Below, in pieces: positions 47,626-58,509 of a DNA stretch of 64,000 nt; the first letter of the stretch is position 1; each line of letters starts with the position of its first letter. The translations under genes were made by a program, and so were the position numbers. Location of the stretch: positions 248,001 to 312,000 of the forward strand of contig MU394071.1 of the NCBI GenBank assembly GCA_022578605.1, written 5' to 3'. Below the pieces are notes generated by a model that ran no database searches, was not told the origin of the DNA, and was given only the letters and a program-made list of their open reading frames with translations. This DNA is from Camillea tinctor. Taxonomy: Eukaryota > Ascomycota > Sordariomycetes > Xylariales > Xylariaceae.

Positions 47626-49639
47626 TCCAACTCTTTTCTTTTCTTTTTATTGTATTTTTATTTTACATTTACCTGTTCAATACTATTCATTGAAGCGTCT
47701 ATGCAGTATATATTATTTAGTGTTTGGGGTTCTTAATTTAATTATGCTCGTAAGGGAAAAGGAAAATAGATGCTTGATATTTAACTAAGAAAGTACTTTA
47801 CAACTAGTGTTTTTGCTGCCGTTATGTGAGATTCCCGAAGTCGCTAATCGACTGTATCACCATTTATAGTAGCTAAGTAAGAATTTAGGTAATCGCGATA
47901 GTGTTCCAAGGTTACCTATAAGGGGAATTATAATTACAGTTATTGACCCACTGCAATACTATTAGGTATGTATTCTTTATTCACACCTTGTATCATACGT
48001 ACTTCTACATACCAGACGTATGCTGTCGTTATTAATAAACTGAAAGACTTAAATACGAATACTTGTCCCCTGATAGAGTTGTATAATAAACAACACGCAG
48101 CAACATTAACAATACCAGCTCTGTTAGTCTAAACTTATACGCTACGTGGTGTGTAATAGTCGCATATAATTATTACTTAGATGTTATTCCCTATGCTTAA
48201 GTAATTTATCATCATTATAACCTACCTAGTTTCTGCTACGGAGCTTGTTACCGCATGAAATATGTAAAATCTCACGAGGGGCTAAGTAAGTGCTTAGATA
48301 ATGAATACATTGTTGTTGTGCGAGAAACCTAGACTATAACTACCTACAGATGTCCTAGTTACCTATATACAAGAACCTTCCGTGTTCTTCCTAACCTCTG
48401 ACATAAAATTTCAAAGACGATAACAAGATAACCGGGCGCAAGGATCCGGAAGTACAACAGTTACCAGTCTCAGTTGCCTTATACGTATACGTCCCATGTA
48501 GATATATAGCTATGGCTCTTCATAGGAATTTTCCGCACAACAACAACTGCATTTTCTACTCGAATAGAGTTTGCATTGTGATAAAAAAACTGGGATGAAT
48601 ATCTCAAACATTAAGATGTAAGCACTATAGAGTGTTGCTGGGAGTTGGGGAGAGAGGTGTTCACCAACTACCCTCAGGGCCTCAGTTACATCTGGGAGGG
48701 AATAAACACTACCTTCAATCTACGGCCCGATATTGTACTCTGTGCCCGATCTCTACGCCTACAGTTTTACTATGGATATTTCAATTTAGTCAAATATAAT
48801 GATCAGGGATATGAAACTTCTAACCCTGAAGACTTTGGGGTCCAAAAATGGTGGCCTTCGTATCAGAGCAGCAATCCAAAAATAAGTGCTATCATGTAAA
48901 CTAATTCCTGCCAATTAAATCCGACTGACCTCAAATCTAACCTATTCTAGAGGCTTATGATAACATAAACTTTTCGGCGGCTTATTGTAGTTGTAAATTT
49001 TTTTTGAATATATATAATTCTCCCGTGTAAACGTAGGTATAAACTAAAGTATGTTGTCCTTCCAATTGATAGTGAAACCGGTATAATAAGGTCATAAAGA
49101 GAGAAACAAAGGGGTGCTCCCCCACGTGTCGATATACTCAACCGATGTAACCTACTAGTATAGGTTACATAATTGACATAAGATCAGATTTGATGAGTCG
49201 ACTATATTGAACATCTCCTGGTTCAGAGTTCAACTGCTCGTTTTGAAATTACACATTCAGACAGAGTATCTTGTCTTGGATATTATACCGAGCTGGCCAC
49301 CCAAGAACGTTACGGGACTAGGACTAAGAGCCTGGGCTGATTGGCTGGCTGAACTTCCAAGGATGCCGAATACAATGTTGTTCAACCAATTGCATATTCA
49401 TACCTATGTAGATGCAGACAGGCAAGGTAATCGCTCATTTCAGGAACCATCGATGTTACTAAATTTGCCAGAATGCTGCGACGCGCAGCTGCCAGGAGAC
49501 AGGTTGAAGGTCGTGCCCGGGGCCTGGATAGCAACAGCTGAACAGATCGTTGGGAGCATTTATATATAGTCCACTTCCTAGCTTCGGGAACCCCTTTCGC
49601 ATTTCAAGCAATCAAAAGCATTTGCTAAAAGCCTTAGAG
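47626..49639. other. 2.0-kb degenerate AT-rich region
   Basis: No supported gene. Two segments (about 47868-47945 and 48275-48420) resemble each other and 35620-35740. A minor ORF at 48645-48899 and an open frame at 49207-49569 (starts with TTG, no early ATG) have no recognised motif and may be remnants. Confidence 0.45.
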
Positions 49640-52600
49640 TACTGCCAGACAGACTGCCAGCCAATCGACTGCCCCGAACAACACCCAAACAGTGAAAGAT
49701 CTCGTGAAGAGAATCGCTAAGGATCATGGCTACCTTCGCCCAGATATTTTCCAGCAGATGAGTCCGGAAATCCGACGCGAAGTTGAAGAAGCCATTCTTG
49801 TAAAAGATCAGCTGATCGGATATTCTGTTCTCACGTATAGTAGCAAAATTTCCCCTACCTAACACTGAATACATCTGACGTCTTATCGAAGTCTGGCAAA
49901 GAACCTTTACACAAGCAAGGCACGCTTCGTATTCGAGTTGCTGCGGAATGCCGATGACAACAAATATAATAGGGCTGCAGCAGCAGGCAATGATCCTTAT
50001 ATTTTGTTCTCTGTATATCCCAATCGGATCGTTGTCGAGTGTAACGAGGATGGTTTCACCGACAAGAACCTTGAGGCAATTTGCTCTGTGGGCAAAAGTT
50101 CCAAGACTGGAGCCCAAGGTTACATAGGAGAGAAAGGTATAGGCTTCAAGTCTGTTTTCAAGGTCGCTCAGAAGGTTTATATCCAGTCGGGTGCGTTTTC
50201 CTTCCCCTTTAAGCACAAGGAAGGCGAATCTGGAATAGGCATGATTTCTCCATTATGGGAGGAGACTGATGAAGAGCTACCACCGGGGCTGACTAGATTC
50301 ACCACCCTTCACCTATATGAAACCAGAGACGCCGACGAGCTAGGAAACACGCGCGAATCCATACAAAAACAACTTGATGAATTGCAAGAGACATTCCTCT
50401 TGTTCATGAAGAATCTGCGAATAGTGCGCGTCGTTTTCTATGATGGGATGCAGAGAGAGACATCGTCTACGAAGTATTCCATCCAACGCCCGCGGGATAC
50501 CTATGCCATTCTTTCGAGGGCAAACTAGTAAGTGGTTTCGAGGACTGTTTATTCCCCCTAACTGCTCCTCTTCGGAATGAACACTGTCTGTCTTGACTAA
50601 GGTCGAGTTTTGATCCATGGGATATGGAATCAAGTGTGATTTCTTCCCTTTTTTCAATATAGTAATTACTAACTCCCTATGTTGCAGTGGTCCTCTTTGG
50701 TAGACATGATCAGCGATCAACTTGATCAGACACCTGTGCTATTCTGTCATGAAAGATTTGGGCTTCGTCTAATTCGCGACGTCGTTCGTGTCGGCCCTAA
50801 CACCCTCGATAAGAACGGAGATACTTTATTCTATGATCCGAATGGGTCTATCGTTTCGCTGTGTTACAAAGCCGACGACCTCGACAAGCTAAGCGGATAC
50901 GGACTTAAGTGGGCTACAGTTGAAATGATCATCTCTTGGGTAAGGGATGATCTCAAGCAAGGCTCTTTATCGCGAATGAAATCGCCCCAGACGTCGGGGA
51001 GCTGGCATACGCGAGCTGCAAACCTTCTCAATTTTATTTTCGACCTACGGAACACCAGCAATGAATGATATAAAAATGAGTTGAAGGGACTCGGGCTTAT
51101 TCCTCTGGTAAATGGCACATGGGTATCTACAGCTACACATTGGGTCAATTTCCCACAGGTAGATGGGATAGATATTCCTCCAGACCTCGGACTTTTCATT
51201 GTACGAAAAGACATAGTTGATCCTGCCGGGATAGCACTTTTCAAGAATTTAGGTGTCTGCACGATCCCAGTAAAACGTGTTCGATCTTATATTCGGAAGG
51301 CATATCGTTCAGGAAAAGCCCCAACTTCATTATCATCATCGAAACGCCATCTCGAGTTCCTTTTCCTGACTGACAAAATTGACAGCAAGAGTCCAAGGTG
51401 CAATCACATCAAACTTTATAACAGAAACGGGAAACTTTACCGACCTAGTAAGAGATACTCGTATATCGTCAACGATGAGCCATATGGGGCCTGGGAATTG
51501 TTGAGAAAGACAGATCCAGGGCTTAAACTGGGAGATAGCGCACCAGGATGCAACTGCCCGTTCGTCAACGAAGGATACTTTATATTCAACACTGCCAACA
51601 TCCAAAAGGAAAGATGAATTGAGTGGTTTTATGATAGGCTTTAGGTAAACAGGTGTATTCGTCTAGAATATGGGTTCAGTATTGGAGATGAAGATGAAGA
51701 AGAAGACAAGGATGATGTGTATGAGGATCGTACAGTTGGGAAATATTTACAGGAATACCGACCAGACAAGTTTCTCGGCGCTCTTTACGCGTGGTACAAT
51801 CATAGAAAACGATGCGTGCTTCCTGAAGCCATCCCTAAGATCCAGGAAACAATAGACGTGTGCCGAGGAAACCAACAACGCCAACTAAAAGAGGCTTACT
51901 TCCCGACAACAGAGTTGGAAAGACGAGTTCGAAAGTTTGTTCAGGACGGAGAATCTCTTCCATGGCTTTGGCTAGATATCGAGTCCACCCCAGACCCTAT
52001 TCCACCTGAGTGGAAGTCTCTGCTCACAACCCTAAAAGTTGGATATCCTTCTAGCGACCTTGACTTTGCCCTAGATATGCTAAAGTGGTTGTTGCTAAAG
52101 TGGACTTTGTATGGGCCTGAGATCACAATCTTTTACTCCACGGTCATTCCTATAGATACGGCAAGACTGTTCGAACTGTACGATCACATCCAGGAAAAAT
52201 ACCGAGAAGCTGAAGACCGGGAAGACGCCAGAAAGAAAGGTTAGGTAGACTCAAACACCATACCCTTTATAGTATATTCTCTCTCTTACATACACACATA
52301 CACACATAAATAGCTCTATAGCACGGCAATATATCCCGTTGTGCCTAAAGCCTTATGTGTGCCATATAGGTTCATCCCCCACAGAGCTCTTCATGTTGTT
52401 GAAAGTAAAAAAATGACATTACATATTGAGGAGGCCGAGTCGGGTCTCAAGATCTATATGCCGCGAAATAAAGACGACCAACAGTATTAGTTTACCAACT
52501 TTCTTCCGCGGAAGTTTTCCGAATGGATGGTGAGACGTCCTGTTACTCAGATTTTCGAAGAGATTAACAAAGACGGAGTACATGCAACAAGAGACATCTT

Positions 52601-53271
52601 GCTTGCGCCGCTTTCACTGATATCTATTGCCCTTGACGATGCTGGGATAGCTCCTATTGATATTGAGAGTATTGACGAGGGTATTCCTGAGGTAGCTCCT
52701 GAGCCAGAGTCACCCACAACACCCAAAAGAATCAGTAATGGGATTCGTCAAGCAACACCCAGAAGAACCAGTGATGAGAGCCTTGACGACTCCACCACCA
52801 CTAGTGATAAGGAGAGTACTGACAGGGAAAGCATCGACACTCCCTTATCATCAGCAGACAGCTATATTTCTCACAACCAGAGCGCTTATGCTCCAAGCAT
52901 AAGTGAGCAGCCCAGGCCCCCGAGGCCTATTTCTATCTGTGGTGGAAATGTGGGACCCTCCCCTGCAACATCAACATCAACATCACCATCACCATCACCA
53001 GCCCCGAGCCCGCAGCGCCCGACCAACAGTACGTGGCTAACACGCGTCACCACCCCGTTCACAGATGTGCAACTCCCGTGAATATAAGATATACGCCATC
53101 TTCCGCGTGTACCATCCCGGCCAGGAGAACACGGGGCTTAAGGTTTACTTCAATCCCGAAATGCTGAGGAAGTCGGGCCAGTTGCAGTTCACGGCCGATA
53201 CGTGGTCCGTTACGCCTATGTTAGCTAAGAAGAAGAAGCCGATTAAAGTAAGGCTGCCCCCCATTGACTAA
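49640..53271 (+). pseudogene. decayed HSP90-like ATPase (NOV/sacsin-type) gene
   Basis: Coding fragments in one frame spell a large fungal protein with a histidine-kinase/HSP90-type ATPase domain: KDLVKRIAKDHGYLRPDIF, an intron (GTATAG donor, CTAAC branch), then LAKNLYTSKARFVFELL.NADDN, VECNEDGF, GYIGEKGIGFKSVFKV. These are the N, G1 and G2 boxes. It resumes at 50688 (WSSLVDMISDQLDQTPVL) and runs to a serine/proline-rich tail and a final YAIFRVYHPGQEN. The gene is broken: in-frame stops TGA 51066, TGA 51615, TAG 51642 and TAG 52488; the 50528-50687 intron-like gap does not restore the frame; a stretch of roughly 100 or more family residues seems missing there; and the last part (from about 53065) is in another frame. 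Several stops fit C-to-T changes (CGA to TGA, CAG to TAG) as produced by RIP. Confidence 0.75.
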
Positions 53272-54679
53272 GGGGAAGGGTTTAGGGGTATACAGTATTA
53301 CATCTACCCTATATGGGGAGAGAGAGACAGCGTATATGTATGACTAGGTGTGTAGGTTAGCCGTGTCGGGTTGGATAGCGGGCTGCTCGGGGGTTGGGAT
53401 AGAAACCCATTTGTGAAATCATGTAGATTATATATGTATGAGCGTTGTGAAGGTCAAGGTCACAAGACTTCAAAGGAGATAGATATATAACGATTGTTCT
53501 TGGTTGTATAGTAACTAGCTGCTTGCTTCCTTTCTCCATAGCCCTTAGTCTTCGCTGTGCATTTTCCCTTCTCATTAACTCGACACTAACAGTTGAAAAT
53601 CTTATATATCGGATACGTATCGCGTATCCAACATACACGTACACGAATAATGAAGAAAAAAAAGAGAAATGAATATCGAAGGAAAGGGAGAAAAGGGGTA
53701 AATAGAGACTTATCCCATATAAACTCCATGAAGGTTACACTCATGTAGGGATCATTGAAATATCTATACTCTATACTCTACATTCCACACGATATGGCAT
53801 AACTCCTACCCCTTACACGACAAAAAGGAAAAGCCAGAGGATAAAAGAGATAAAACATAGACCGTGTGAAACCTATCGGGCACTAAGATTTACGTTATAA
53901 ATGTCTCCTCCCCCTTTTTCATTCTTCATCATCCCAACACCGTATATATACATCAAATAACCTACACTTACATCCTTGTGCTGCTAGCTTCTCCGGGTCT
54001 TCTATAACACTATGCAGATGTGGTCGAATTAAGAAAGAAATCGAAAAAAGGGGGTACAGCTAACCCTTATACTCTCTACTCACATCTGATCTGATTCTTC
54101 CCCCCCTCCCCCCTTTCTCCCCTCCCCCCTTTCTCCCCTCCCCCCTTTCTCCCCTCCCCCCTTTCTCCCCTCCCCCCTTTCTCCCCTCCCACCCCTGATT
54201 TAGGTAGGTCAACAAACAAACCAGATAACCAAAAACACGCTTCACCCATTCATCATCCATTCGTTTCATCTTATTTCATTCCCCATTTATCTATCTACCC
54301 TGTCCTCCTACCCTACCATATCCTCCCACCATATCCTCCCACCCTACCCAACCCAACCCATGTCCCTCTTTTTCTCCCTTCTCATCATCATCTTCTCTCT
54401 TCCTATCTTTCTATTCTCTTTTCTTATAAATCTTTTTTTAACTCTTTCTTCTCTTCTCTTCTGTTCCATGTCTCATGTTCTTTATCTCGTATTTCTTATC
54501 TCATCTCTTCACTACTGGTATAAAAACACATCAAACCATAACAAAAAAAAAACCAAAAAAAACCATGCAATATATGATCTCCTTACTTCCTCTTCCCCTG
54601 TTCTCCACCCCCTATTCTCCTCCCTATTCTCCCCCTCCCCCTCTCAACCCCCTCTCAAAATCCATTCACCCTTCCTATC
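53272..54679. other. spacer 3' of MCM6
   Basis: Carries a 16-bp polypyrimidine minisatellite (54100-54190) and long CT-rich tracts (54280-54680) on the plus strand, i.e. A/G-rich 3' of MCM6. No gene. Confidence 0.55.
54100..54190. repeat. 16-bp polypyrimidine minisatellite
   Basis: Five to six copies of a CTTTCTCCCCTCCCCC-type unit, spaced exactly 16 bp (TTT at 54114, 54130, 54146, 54162, 54178). One strand is almost pure pyrimidine. Confidence 0.92.
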
Positions 54680-57600
54680 CTAATACTCTTCAACCGCACA
54701 ATTAGGGTGCAGCACATAAACCACCTTCTGCTGTGCCTGCGAGCCCTGCGCCTGCGACGATCCGTCTCCCGCCGCCGCCTCGCCCTCAGCAGCGAGTCCT
54801 TCCCCTCTCACCGCCATGAGAATATTATCCTACAATCACCATATAATTAGCCAAAAAAAAAAAAGATCCCATCGTACTTGGATAAGTGTGGGGCAGAAAA
54901 CATACCTTAACCATCTTCTTCAACACCATCCTCACAATCCCCATCTCGCGATGGTAATCCTCCTCGCCCTCCAGTTCCGCCTCCTTCTGCTCGAGGTACC
55001 ACTGCACCAGGTCCTCGCCATCCACGCCCTCCCCTGCGCCTGCCGCTTCGTCATCGTTGACTCTCGACACGATGAGGTTGACCATGTTAATATACTTCTC
55101 GTAGGTGATCGCCGTTTTCTTCCTCTGCTGCTGTTGTTGTTCTTGTTCCTGTCCTTCCTCCGCCTCGCCTTCCGCATCCGCATCCGCATCCGCATCCCCC
55201 ATCGCCGCATCCCCCTCCTCATCCCTCTGCACGCCCGCCGCCCGATCCGCCGCCGCCATGAGCTCCTCGCCCCCTTCCACCTCCTCCTCTTCCTCATCCA
55301 TCTCCACGTCGTCGTGCTCGACCGAGATAATACTCTGCCTTAGCAGGTTAAACGCTTCGTCCACGAAGTCCGGCACGATCTCCTCGACACAATTCGCCTT
55401 GGCGATGGCCTCGGAGAGGCGGATCAAGCTCTCCAGCTGCCGCACCGTGATGCGGTAGCTGTTCTTCCCGACGCCGCCCTGCGCGTCGTCCGCGCGCAGC
55501 TCCTTGTACTTGGTCACTAGCCTCTCCTTCGCCTCGTCGGTGAACTCGGGCCGGAACGTGCGCGCGAACCGTATGTACCGCTGCAGGCACTCGGTGCTGA
55601 ACTCGGGCTCGATGGCGCTGTCGCGCAGGGCGTGGATGCCGACGATGTGCTCGGCGAGGTGGCGGTCGACCGCCTCGTTGCACTCGTCGAGGATGACAAA
55701 AAACAAATCGAACCGCGACATGATGGGCGCCGACATGTTGATGTTGGCGCGCAGCGTCGTTTTGCGGTTGTACCGCCCACTGACCGGGTTCGCCGCGGCT
55801 AGAATCGAAGTGCGGGCGTTGAGCGTGGCCTGGATGCCGGCCTTGGCGATGGAGATGGTCTGCTGCTCCATGGCTTCGTGGATGGCGACTTGGTCTGCGA
55901 GGTCCATCTTGTCGAATTCGTCGATGGCGCAGATGCCGTTGTCCGCTAACATGAGGGCACCGGCTTCGATGGTGAACTCGCCGGTTTCCTCATCCTTGAC
56001 CACCGCGGCCGTCAGACCGGCAGCCGAAGAGGCCTTTCCGGAGGTGTAGACGGCGCGCGGCGCAAAGGAGCAGACGTACTTGAGGAACTGGGACTTGGAG
56101 GTTGAGGGGTCACCCACAACGCAAATGTTGATATCACCACGAAGGGCCATGCCTTCAGGGGTGGTCTTGTGAACACCAGACATCAGCTGCAGGAGTATGC
56201 CCTTCTTGACAATCTCATGTCCGTAGACGGTGGGCGCTAGCGACTTGACCAGACGTGCGTAGATATGGTCGCTGTGGACCATCTCACGCAGCTCGTCAAT
56301 CTCGCTCGGCGTCATCGAGTTCAGAACCGCATTCTGGGCCTCCTCGACGGTCTCGGTCGAATCGGAAGATGACTGGGTTAGCGAGTTGATGATCTCGTTG
56401 ACTTGTCGGCTAGCCGACTGGCCGGGCGTAGAGGTATCGGGGGTGACCATGTTGGCGAGGAAAGCCAGTCGGTAGGTCAAATCACGAACACCCAGCGACT
56501 TGAGGCCCGAGACTCCGCTGCCACCGGCTTCGTTATTGCGGGGGGCATTTCGGTCGTCCCGAATGGCCATGGGGCGGACACCGGGAAGTCCTAGCTGGCT
56601 GACGTCGGGCACGACGATCAAGGCACCGGTGAAAATGCACTTCTCTCCGGCCTTGGCACGGTCGACGATCTCACCTCGCAGGATGACGTCCATGGTTCGC
56701 GGCATGCTGCCGGTGGGGATTTCTGAACTGTTCTCCTGGATACGCACCTTCTGCCAGTCGACAAAGGTGCTCTGCCGGATATCGAGCTGCCAGGCGAGAC
56801 GATTACCACATTCGGCATTGGGGCACTGGGTGGGTTCGGTATAGCGGAATGTCTGCTCCACATTGGGGATGACGGATCGACAAGCCTCGCAGACGAAGGT
56901 TGCTAGCGACAGCTCGGGCCTGACTTCGGACGTTCTCGTGACAGTACCGGATATGGAAAGCAGCTGGCCAATATTCTTGGCTCGCAGACTGCGGACTCGG
57001 GAAACAAGGGGCAGGTTGTAGAAGGCGATGGCGAAGAGTTTGTCGGTCTGCTGGTTCGCCGTCTTGCTGCCCTGGGATTCAGACTGGCTGCCCGAGCCAA
57101 CATTGCTGGCACCAGACGTGGTCTGGCCACTCGATGTGGTCGCCTGTCTGTGCTCTCGGAAGTACTGTGGCTCGTACTTTGCGATCATGTTGTGGAGGGC
57201 GTTGGTGAGGAAGGGGAGGAATCGGTAGTATTGGGTGTTGATGGCGTTGGCCAGACCGCCGTTCTGGAAAGAGGCGACGTGATTGTAGTTTACGTAGAAG
57301 GTAGAGAGCGAATAGACTCGCATGTTATGGATCTGAGCGACGTAGAACCTGTCGGTGGTGACGGCACTCGACGTCGGTGCTCCCGAGGATACGGGATCCT
57401 CGATAAACCTAGTGGGAAACGGAGCATCATCACGTTAGCCTTCTCCTTTCCCCCTTTTTTCCTTTGTATACTATTAGTAGGCACTCACTCTTCGATAAAG
57501 TTCTCAAAGTGCTCTTGCACGGTTATACCGATCCTGTCCTCGACTCGAGGCACATTGGCGGGATCACGACGTCTCGTACGGCCGGGGATCTGGTCATCTG

Positions 57601-57766
57601 CGAATCCATCGCCCTCGTCGTCACTCGGTGCTGCCAGACTCTCGGATGGTGGACCCCGCGGTCTTGCTGATGATCCCCGTTGGAATTGTCTCTGCTTGGG
57701 CGTAGCACCCCCAGACCTGGAAGGGGCATCGGACATGGGGAAGCCGGCGTCGCTTGGTGTCGCCAT
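54680..57766 (-). CDS. mcm6: DNA replication licensing factor MCM6
   Basis: Three exons, 57766-57489, 57408-54906 and 54829-54680, encode 976 residues. The zinc finger is C266, C269, C288, C293 (CEACRS...CPNAEC). The AAA+ core has Walker A GDPSTSKSQ (about 525-533), Walker B CAIDEFDKMD (about 586-595) and arginine finger SRFD (about 657-660). A low-complexity acidic/glutamine insert lies near residues 800-860, and the C-terminus ends VVYVLHPNCAVEEY, which is the MCM6 signature ending in fungi. MCM6 is one of six subunits of the MCM2-7 replicative helicase loaded at origins in G1. An ACGCGT box lies 328 bp 5' of the ATG. The gene is downstream of GEA on the same strand, 743 bp apart. Confidence 0.97.
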
Positions 57767-58509
57767 GGTGTATAGTTCTTGGTTTTCTTCTTCTTTCTCT
57801 TTATTATGACGAACTGTACCTGTACAGAAAGAATAATAAGTACGTAAGTATTATGTTATGTTGTATTGTATTGTACGGTATTGTGTGTTGTGTTGTGAGG
57901 TTATATTCTGTATGTACACCACAGTTGTTCGTCGTGGGGAAATAATTGAGAGAATGAATGATTGAAACAAATCAATTATTCAATCAATCAATTAATCGAT
58001 AGAAGTCCGTCCAAAAGTGGGTGTGGGGTTGGGGTTGAAGGGGGGGTGAAAAAGAAACTCCAAAAAAAAAAAGATTGGTTCAAATGGTTCAAAACGCGTC
58101 TCTCGCGTTTTCAATTAAACCTAGCCGCGTTTTTTGGTGTCTGATTTCATTGGTGGAGCATGTAACAGGGGCTTGCATGTAAAGAGCTTGCAGCTAACTT
58201 AGGTAATCCACTCCTCCTCTATAGATAACCCCGAAATTAGCATACTTACATTAGCATACTTACATAAGGTACGTTATGCAGCTTAAGACTAAACTTTCAA
58301 TATTCGTTAAGTAGCTTCTTTCACTCCGATATATCAAATATGCACGAAAGCAGTTTATATAGCTTTTGCTACCTGCATTAGGTAGGTAGGTTATCTATGT
58401 ACGCTGGCACATATATCTATTGGAAGTCAGTACCTACATGTAAGTAGGTAAGTAAGTAGGTAGGTCGGTAGGTTGGTTGGTTGATAGGTAGGTATGCGAC
58501 CTTAGGCCG
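57767..58509. promoter_or_regulatory. MCM6 upstream region with MCB-like sites
   Basis: On the minus strand this is the 3' flank of GEA and the promoter of MCM6. It contains ACGCGT at 58094-58099, CGCGTTTT at 58104-58111 and CGCGTTTTTT at 58127-58136, a cluster of sites of the MBF (MluI cell-cycle box) type. A GGTA/TAGG tetranucleotide-rich tract is at about 58436-58495, next to the GEA stop codon. Confidence 0.55.
58436..58495. repeat. imperfect (TAGG)n microsatellite
   Basis: Degenerate TAGG/TTGG tetranucleotide tract just beyond the GEA stop codon. Confidence 0.85.

Noticed and set aside
48645..48899. 84-codon ORF in the degenerate region
   Set aside because: No recognisable motif and surrounded by decayed sequence; not supported as a gene.
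49207..49569. 120-codon open frame upstream of the ATPase pseudogene
   Set aside because: Begins with TTG and matches nothing I recognise; possibly a remnant, but not listed as a gene.
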